A stretch of DNA of 64,000 nt from Typha latifolia (Eukaryota; Streptophyta; Magnoliopsida; Poales; Typhaceae), in contig CM034100.1 in the NCBI GenBank assembly GCA_019914945.1, positions 7,761,096 through 7,825,095 on the forward strand, given 5' to 3'. Positions 57,488-64,000 of the stretch are shown here, in pieces. A program made the translations under genes and the position numbers. The notes beneath the pieces are model-generated. The model was not told where the DNA came from. It made no database searches and saw only the letters and a program-made list of their open reading frames with translations. Positions within the stretch are counted from its first letter, which is position 1, and each line of letters opens with the position of its first letter.

Positions 57488-57697
57488 CACCACCATTAGA
57501 TTTCTTTTCAGAGTAGACCAAGATTTCATCCGACTCTGGAAAAGGGTCTGAATAACAAATACATAGATTGGAAGGTTAAGAAGCTATTCCAACTAGTTTT
57601 ATAATTTTTTGGTATTATGAGAATATTTGACAAATATTCCCTCCTAATTGTGCAAAACTACTTGTGATTTAGGTCAACCCCAAGTCGATTTGTATCA

Positions 57698-57790
57698 GCC
57701 AACTTGTGAGCTCATCCAATAGCTTCTTGATCACCGGTATTGGATACTGGTCTTTGATGGTGATTGTGTTCAAGACACAGTTTTGTACCT
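57698..57790 (-). pseudogene. small Ty3 reverse transcriptase fragment
   Basis: The minus strand reads [20 protein letters not shown] and ELTSW, the start of the Ty3 RT palm. Only about 90 bp remain beside the end of element E. Confidence 0.7.
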
Positions 57791-60254
57791 TGAGATTAAC
57801 TCTAAAGGTCTTATCATTAAGTAAAAATTGATCTAATCTTAAGTATCATTTAGACATTATTCACACACAATCAAAACTTTAGACAACAAAGGTGGAGAAC
57901 ACACACCCTCTAAGGACTAGCTAATTGGTACTTTGGGAAAGTCTTATGCCAAATCAACATCTAGCTAAACATCAATAGCTCACTCTCAAATCACCCTTCC
58001 AACCTTAAATACGTTAAACCGATAGCTAACCAAGTTCTGATAAATATAATGCATGCACTTGGTCTCTTGTCATAACAGTCGATCTATAAGAATAAACTTT
58101 TTTTTGAAAGAGACAATAAAATCAAATCAAATGAACTTTATGTTAAGCAAATGTAACGCCAAAACAAATATGATGCACCATAAAATATCAAACAAGTGAC
58201 AACAACGCCAGCAATCTGTCCACCACCTAATTTTTTACTCCTACCAACTCATCTCACAAAAAGAATAATTTTAGATAACTTAATAATTGATATACTCACT
58301 ATGCCTCCAATCATAACACTAAACACACATAAACATAACAAGGGTCAAAAACATAAAGTGACCAATGCAATAATAACCCTATTATCAAAACTCAAGAATT
58401 TGGTTTTAATCTTGTCAACAAACCTCCGCCACTCACCACACTAACACGAGATAATTTAGATTCATTTGCTACAAAATAGACTACAAAACATAATAAGGTA
58501 CACATCTTACCAAAGGAACCAATAAAAGCAACACCTATGAGGACCGACACAAGAAATCATCATTAACTTACTTTTTTTTACTAACTGCAAGATCTTAGCA
58601 TATAGCTCTATATCATTTTCTACATGAATCACAACATGTGAAAGACGAAAATACAAATTATTCAACTTTTATTTTTCAATCCGGTTACATATTTGATACC
58701 CTAATGCTAAAGATAATTAACAAACAAACTATCTAATTTAAACGAGTAATAACACATTATTTATTAACTAACAACAATCCCCAAATTCGTATTCAACCAA
58801 TTTTTGAATTTTTAAGTAATCCTAGATGTCACTAATGTCAAACACATCCAACTATACACTCGTATAGATAGAATTTTGGAGAAATTGTCGAATTTAGTGA
58901 AACTTGGACTCTAATACTATGCTGAAACACCCATCTTCAAATACATGTGCCTCTCACGTGGGTAGAACCTACATAGTTTCCATGCGACTTGTTAGTCAAT
59001 ATTTGTAGATAATATACATGATAAAACTCAGTATTTTCACAAATAAAATAACTTAAATGGAGTCTAAATAACCACATGTATTAATAAAGGAATACATGAT
59101 ATGCATCATTTAAACTATCAAATTATTTATATCAAGCTCATACTGAGTAATAGTCATAATTATCATAACATGCCGAAAGAGCTATCCACCACATAATAAA
59201 TATAGGCTCACACATCATCTCAAACATTGAGGTGGGATAGACATTTAGAAGTAATGCTGCCGTACATGCCTAGCGGCGCTGCATATGATCGGTTGTCTAT
59301 GGCCATCAAACTAAGGACCCCAATCGTAAGCCTATATCATCACACATAATAAAATTATCGCATATAGCAGAATCATCGCTCACAGCTGAAACAAGAGCAC
59401 ACTGCTCATAGACACCCTAACCTTACATCATCGAGTAGCGCTAGGTCTACGACCCTATCTCTCAATCGTAATTTCATATCAGCTAGTGTCTAGTCTCCAT
59501 ACTTGATATTGTTATGCCTGCTCAAACTAGTGCACGGTGCCTAATAGTTTCCTCCTAACCTCACGCATTGGCCAATATAAATATAGATAATAAATATACA
59601 CTCTGCACCCTAACCTTAGGTTGAGCGAGTAAACGAGCACTACCGAGCTGAAACTTAACTACATGGTGATGTGTGTAAGTGGTGCAGTGATTAACATCAT
59701 CAATAATAAGACATACATATTGAAGATATCATAATCAGAAATGCTTCAATAATCCATGAATAACTATGAAGTAATAAATTAAATATAAGTATGTTGAACA
59801 GTGAATAAACATCTACCTATGTATGATATGAATGTGATAAACTTATAAAGTAAAACATCACTTTAATAGTACGTTATTTCTAGACTATAGAGAATTCACT
59901 TGCTTGACATTGCTTCCAAGTTAATCAATTCCAATTGCATCACGGATCATCCTCTCATGATAATGAATCTATCTCGATAATGAAAATAATATATAGAAGC
60001 TCAAGCCTACCTAAATTAATTAATTAATCCATGGGCTGGGCTATAAACATAGGCTTGGGTAGGTTCAATTATTTGTCTAGTCAAAATAACTATTAAGAAT
60101 ACTAAACCTAATTGTTATTATAAATAATTAATTTCAATAAAATATTATTTACAATTACTGCAGTTCATGACCTCTAATATTCTAAACAAATAAATTACTA
60201 TTACTTGAAAATTAAATTTATATTACTCAATTCAATAAAGTCAAGTTTAATAAA
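57791..60254. other. AT-rich LTR-like sequence without genes
   Basis: No frame over about 82 codons and no domain. Long non-coding stretches with many CATAATA-type words (58900-59900) resemble the long Tekay-like LTR at 19.2-21 kb in style but not obviously in sequence. Probable remnants of large LTRs. Confidence 0.35.
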
Positions 60255-60498
60255 ATAACATTGAGAGAGTTATGATGATGGTATGACATAGAGATTTGTT
60301 TATACATTGTCGAGAATTATATACTTTGATCAGTTATGGCATAATATCTACCATACATTTATATATTATTGAGGATACATTCATATGCTCATTCATGACA
60401 TAATCCTTTTTCTGATTTATATTATCTAGTACATAATTTACTCTCTGTTTGGCATCACTGATTTAGGATAAGGTCTATTCACTAAGCCTTTTGCTCAT
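60255..60498 (-). repeat. inverted copy of part of the long LTR at 19.7 kb
   Basis: Reverse-complement similarity to about 19745-19990: shared words include GATGAGCAAAAGG, AGTGAATAGACCTTA, GATAATGTATAAACAAA and ATCATACTATCATC with minor changes. It stops abruptly at 60498, where the Copia LTR begins, so Copia inserted into it. Confidence 0.75.
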
Positions 60499-61508
60499 TG
60501 TTAGGTTTTTATTTGTTGGTAATTGTGTACAAAATATTCTAAGTGTATTTTTTCATATGAGCTCTACACAAGTCTAGAATATCTTTAGTTTGAAGAATTA
60601 CAAGATTATTGGAGAAAAGCCGTTGAGTTCACACCGCATTCACAAATGCGTTCAAACGCGGGTACTGCGTTCAAACGCGGGTACTGCGTTCAAACGCGGG
60701 TACTGCGTTCACATAGACTGAGAGCTGCATTCACACACACGTTCGAATGCAGGTACTGCGTTCACACAGACCAAGAGCTGCGTTCACAAACGCATTCGAA
60801 TGCGGGTACTACGTTCATACAGACCGAGAGCTGCGTTCACAAACGCGTTCGAACGCAACCTGAATAATTCAAGTTGTCGCGTTCGAACACAGTCGGGCCC
60901 GTTCGAACGCACCTGAGATCAAGTCATGCCGTTCGAATGCACCTGGGCCGCGTTCGAACGCACCAATGAAGTTTGATAAAATTGGACTTTCGTGAGTACG
61001 GATAAGACTTGGATTTGGCTCTATCTTGGAGATCATATATAATGATTGTGATGCCCTATCTCTAGGGTGGTTGAAGAAGCATTATTGAAAGAGACTTCTT
61101 GAGGCTACATCGGTTCTTCAACTAACAAGGTTCCACTCATCATTAAAAAGTTAATCTTTCATCTTAAGGGTTATCTAGACGAAAGATCAATCTCGAGAGT
61201 TACTGAGGTTGGACTTTAATCACGAGAAGCAGTGAATCGTGGGTTCTAGCGAGTGAGACTGAGAAGAACAAAGTCGTTTGGATCGACGAGTTGTTTTGTA
61301 AGTCAGTCTTGTAATTGCTACTATTCCAGTGATTGGTTTTGATCCGAGTTTGGATCCGTGGTTTTTTTTCCGTTTAGGTTTTTCCACGTTAAAATCTTAG
61401 CGTTCATCTCTACTTTCGTTCTTAATATTTCTACGGACTTTTACTTAGACGAACGAGTGATATCATTGCCTAGTATTTAGATACATACTTATGTCTAGGG
61501 GTTTTTCA
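60499..61508 (+). repeat. 5' LTR of the Copia element (1010 bp)
   Basis: TGTTAGGTTTTT to GGGGTTTTTCA. Contains the palindrome minisatellite at 60640-60965. The boundary on the left is set by the end of similarity with the interrupted LTR; on the right by the primer site. Confidence 0.8.
60640..60965. repeat. minisatellite built on GCGTTC(G/A)AACGC
   Basis: Three exact 19-bp units GCGTTCAAACGCGGGTACT start near 60649. About three 55-60-bp units containing GCGTTCACA(C/T)AGACC(G/A)AGAGCTG and a (A/G)CG(T/C)TCGAA(T/C)GC core follow, then four more spaced cores up to 60962. GC-rich inside an AT-rich LTR. Confidence 0.85.
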
Positions 61509-61510
61509 AT

Positions 61511-61525
61511 TGGTATGAGAGCAGG
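61511..61525 (+). promoter_or_regulatory. primer binding site of the Copia element
   Basis: TGGTATGAGAGCAGG, two bases after the LTR end. It resembles the initiator-Met-tRNA complement with one change in the first twelve bases, plus a longer match region seen in Sireviruses. Confidence 0.7.
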
Positions 61526-61557
61526 TTCTCTCAACCTTTAAGAGAGATCAAATAGGC

Positions 61558-63369
61558 ATGGATTTTCATAGAGATGGACCATCATCTATTAGACCTCCTA
61601 TCCTAGATGGATCAAATTATGGATATTGGAAAGCTAGGATGAGAGCTTACTTGAACTCTATAGATGAACGAGTATGGTTTGCCGTTGTGAACGGTTGGAG
61701 TCCACCAATGTACATGGTGGATGATAAACTTATTGATAAACCGATAGAGCCATGGGATATGTCAGACTATGAAAAAGTTGGATGGAATAGCAAGGCAATA
61801 AATGCAATTTTTAGTTGTGTTTCCTCGGAAGAATTTAGAAGAATTTCTACTTGTGAGATAGCAAAAGAAGCTTGGACGATCTTAGAAACTACTCACGAAG
61901 GAACTATGGCTGTAAAACTTTCTAAACTTCAGAGGTTGACTACTAGTTTTGAAACTCTATGTATGGAGGAGAATGAGACATTTGATGAGTTCTATGCAAA
62001 GCTGAGTGATATAGTCAACTCCAGTTTCAAGCTAGGAGAGAAAATTCCTGAAAACATAATTGTCCGTAAGATCCTTAGGTCTCTTTTAGAGAGGTTTCAG
62101 GCGAAAGTTACAGCTATTGAAGAAAGTAAGGACATTGATTCTATGAAAGTTGAACAATTTGTAGGAAATCTACAAACATTTGAGTCCAGTCTTTCAAAAC
62201 CGAGAAAGTCCAAAGGGATTGCTCTATCCACAGTTGAAGAAATTATAGAGGAGTCTGATGATGAAGGTGATTTAGATGTTGAGATGTTGGCCATGTTCGT
62301 CAAAAAGTTTAATAAATTCTTTCGGAAGCCAAACAAGTTGAATGTTGAAAAACTTGAGAAAAGCAAAGCCTTTGTGAAAAAGAAGAATACTACGAGTTCG
62401 AATATAGGTGTGAGCAACAACAGTGTCAAATAGAAAAATAAGAATTCTGAGAATAAAGTTCGATGTTTTGAATGTTCTGGTTTTGGACACATAGCACAAG
62501 AATGCCCTAATCGCCTTAAGAAGAAGGGTAAAGCTATGAAAGTTACTTTGGATGACTTAGATGAATCTGATGATGATTCTGGAAAAGACGAAGAAAACTT
62601 TGTTGCTTTTGCCTCTTCTCTACTTAATATCGATTCTGTTGTTGATACTGATAGTACAGATGATCAGGATATGCTACCAGCTGAGGAAGATGAATCTGAA
62701 ATTCAAAAGACATATAATGACCTGTACTTGGAGTCGTTTAAACTCAAGAAAAGCAATCTTAGACTACTTCAACGACTCAAGGTAATTGAACTAGAAAGAA
62801 TTCAATTTGAGGAGAAGTACAAATTAGAACTTGAATATGTCAAAGACCTTTCTAAACAACTTGACAATGCAAAAAATAAAATGAAGGCTGATGAAATTGA
62901 ACTAGAGTGACTGAATAAGGAAGTGACATTTCTAATAGGGAAGAACAAACTTGACGAGATTCTAAAGGCTTAGATCTTTGGAAAAGACAGGTATGGTGTT
63001 GGATACACTAGTAATTCAAATAATAATAAAACTGTCTTCGCTTTTGCAGGTATACAAAAGGAAGAATATCTGAAGTCATCAACTGCATTTACAAAGCAAT
63101 CATGGATGAATGCTTCTAAACTGAAGGTGAACCTACAAACTGGTGAATCGTCAACGGTACCAAAGGTAAACTTTAGTCACACTCCTCGACAAAAGGTGAG
63201 TAGAAAAGGGTTTGTTCTGACATGCTATCATTGCGGCATTCTAGGGCATATTCGACCTCATTGCAAATTTTTGCAAAAACCTAGAACTGCTTTCATTTAT
63301 GGGATGAAAACAAAGGCCATATGGGTCAAGAAAAGTGATTTGAAATGTTATGTTGTGCATACAGCCTTG
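61558..63369 (+). pseudogene. Copia gag with two zinc knuckles and coiled coil
   Basis: ATG at 61558. Gag start PPILDGSNYGYWKARMRAYL, then the UBN2-type core (FSCVSSEEFRRISTCEIAKE, LSKLQRLTTSFETLCMEENE, ILRSLLERFQAKVTAIEES). First knuckle CFECSGFGHIAQEC at 62464-62505, coiled coil at about 62690-62910 (KLKKSNLRLLQRLKVIELER), second knuckle CYHCGILGHIRPHC at about 63220-63262. In-frame stops TAG 62431, TGA 62908 and TAG 62971; no frameshift. A second knuckle separated by a coiled coil is a Sirevirus trait. Confidence 0.85.
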
Positions 63370-64000
63370 AAAGCTTTAAATTCTGATTTGTGGTATTTAG
63401 ACAGTGGCTGTTTAAGACATATGTCGGGTGACAAGTTGTTATTTTCTAATCTTGAAAAACATGAAGGGGGAGTTGTGACATTCAGAGATGGTAATTCATC
63501 CAAGGTAATAAGTAAAGGAAAGGTAAGTTCTCCAGGGGTTCCTATTCTTGAAAATGTTTTTTATGTTAAGGGCTTGAAAGCAAATCTTCTGAGTATCAGT
63601 CAATTTTGTGATGAAGATTATGAGGTAAAATTCTCCAAAAATTATTGTACTATTCTAGATCATAGTGGTAATGTTATATGTTATGGATCTAGAACATCTG
63701 ATAATTGCTATGTTGTTGGAACGTCGCATAAACTGAAATGTAACAGTGCCTCTTTCGACATTGCAGATCTTTGACATCAATGTCTTGGACATGTGAATCA
63801 CAAGGAATTATTTACTCTATCCAAACAAAAAGTGCTTCAATTAGTTCACATGGACTTGATGGGTCCAACAAAAATGGAAAGCCTTGGAGGTAAACGCTAT
63901 ATATTCTTAATGGTCGATGATTACTCCAGATATACCTGGGTTGCCTTTCTACGTGAGAAGTCTGAAACCTTTGAAGTTTTTAAACCACTATGCAGAATGA
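63370..64000 (+). pseudogene. Copia protease and start of integrase
   Basis: Protease box DLWYLDSGCLRHMSGDKLLF at 63388-63447 keeps the catalytic DSG. GAG-pre-integrase follows (LKANLLSISQFCDEDYEVKF, CLGHVNHKELF) after a TGA at 63772 where Trp is usual. The sequence then jumps from KQKVLQ to LVHMDLMGPTKME, skipping the segment that normally holds the second pair of zinc ligands. The integrase core begins RYIFLMVDDYSRYTWVAFLR with its first Asp. The frame is open to the window end. Confidence 0.85.

Larger units (their letters stand above)
49443..57697 (+). mobile_element. short non-coding LTR element E, split by element B
   Basis: The 5' LTR ends TTGTATCA at 50254. The second LTR begins near 51275 and runs to 51844, then resumes after element B at 57493 and ends TTTGTATCA at 57697. 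The internal domain (50255-51270) is only about 1 kb, has a primer-site-like TTGGTATTAAAGCC at its start and faint gag-like frames, and no pol. This fits a non-autonomous (LARD/TRIM-like) derivative. The left LTR edge against the Copia gag is uncertain. Confidence 0.6.
60499..64000 (+). mobile_element. Sirevirus-like Copia retrotransposon, 5' part, runs past window end
   Basis: 5' LTR 60499-61508, primer site, then gag-protease-integrase in a single frame from 61558 to 64000, broken by only four stop codons. Gag with two zinc knuckles and a coiled-coil insert is typical of plant Sireviruses. It inserted in an LTR fragment (left flank CTCAT, 60494-60498). The right end is outside the window. 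Confidence 0.85.

Noticed and set aside
60646..60867. 73-codon frame over the Copia LTR minisatellite
   Set aside because: Encodes only the repeat (RSNAGT/ HTFECRYC type) and lies upstream of the gag start.
60640..60965. CRISPR-like array
   Set aside because: Repeats are short, variable and contiguous, spacers are not unique, there are no cas genes, and the sequence is a plant LTR.

Overview
This is a window of nuclear DNA from a plant, almost certainly a flowering plant. It contains one clear spliced host gene whose protein is of the plant glutathionyl-hydroquinone reductase type, and plant-type Ty3/gypsy, Sirevirus-like Copia, L1-like LINE and hAT elements with initiator-Met-tRNA primer sites. 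I cannot name the species from sequence alone. Most of the window is decayed, nested transposable elements. Bacterial-style features (operons, ribosome binding sites, CRISPR) are absent.

Layout. 1-3.8 kb: a possible last exon of an unrecognised gene, AT-rich sequence, an unrecognised minus-strand reading frame and microsatellites. 3.8-10.8 kb: a degenerate LTR fragment split by Ty3 element F (4435-10298, perfect duplication ACTTA). F carries a solo LTR in its own 5' LTR and a mosaic minus-strand LTR fragment (H) in place of much of gag-RT. 10.8-16.6 kb: complete minus-strand Ty3 element D (duplication TGAGC/CGAGC). 16.6-19 kb: LINE pieces and an A-type LTR with primer site. 19.2-22.4 kb: a long degenerate LTR. 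22.4-27.2 kb: unassigned sequence, a peculiar low-complexity tract, a LINE 3' end with poly-A and a small TIR element. 27.2-33.7 kb: minus-strand Ty3 remnant C, whose gag is split by Ty3 element A. 34.7-38.3 kb: a minus-strand LINE interrupted by a small TIR element and by a solo LTR with perfect duplication GACAC. Removing either insertion leaves the LINE frame open at that point. 39.4-46.7 kb: the host gene, six coding exons on the minus strand, with a decayed hAT transposase gene in its 5.3-kb first intron. 47-64 kb: a Copia LTR-gag fragment, a small non-coding LTR element E, Ty3 element B inserted in E's 3' LTR (duplication CACCA), AT-rich LTR-like sequence and the 5' part of a Sirevirus-like Copia element that runs off the window end.

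The only gene likely to serve the plant is the glutathionyl-hydroquinone reductase. Its first coding exon looks like a mitochondrial (or dual) transit peptide, and its second exon begins exactly with another ATG, so one gene could supply an organellar and a cytosolic enzyme.

The most unusual signal is a 12-bp palindrome, GCGTTCGAACGC, clustered in the LTRs of at least six Ty3-type copies and also forming a minisatellite in the LTR of the unrelated Copia element. Other unusual signals are a tandem array of primer-binding-site-like 20-bp units whose number differs between copies, and a mosaic LTR in which the palindrome-bearing U3 has been exchanged for that of another family.
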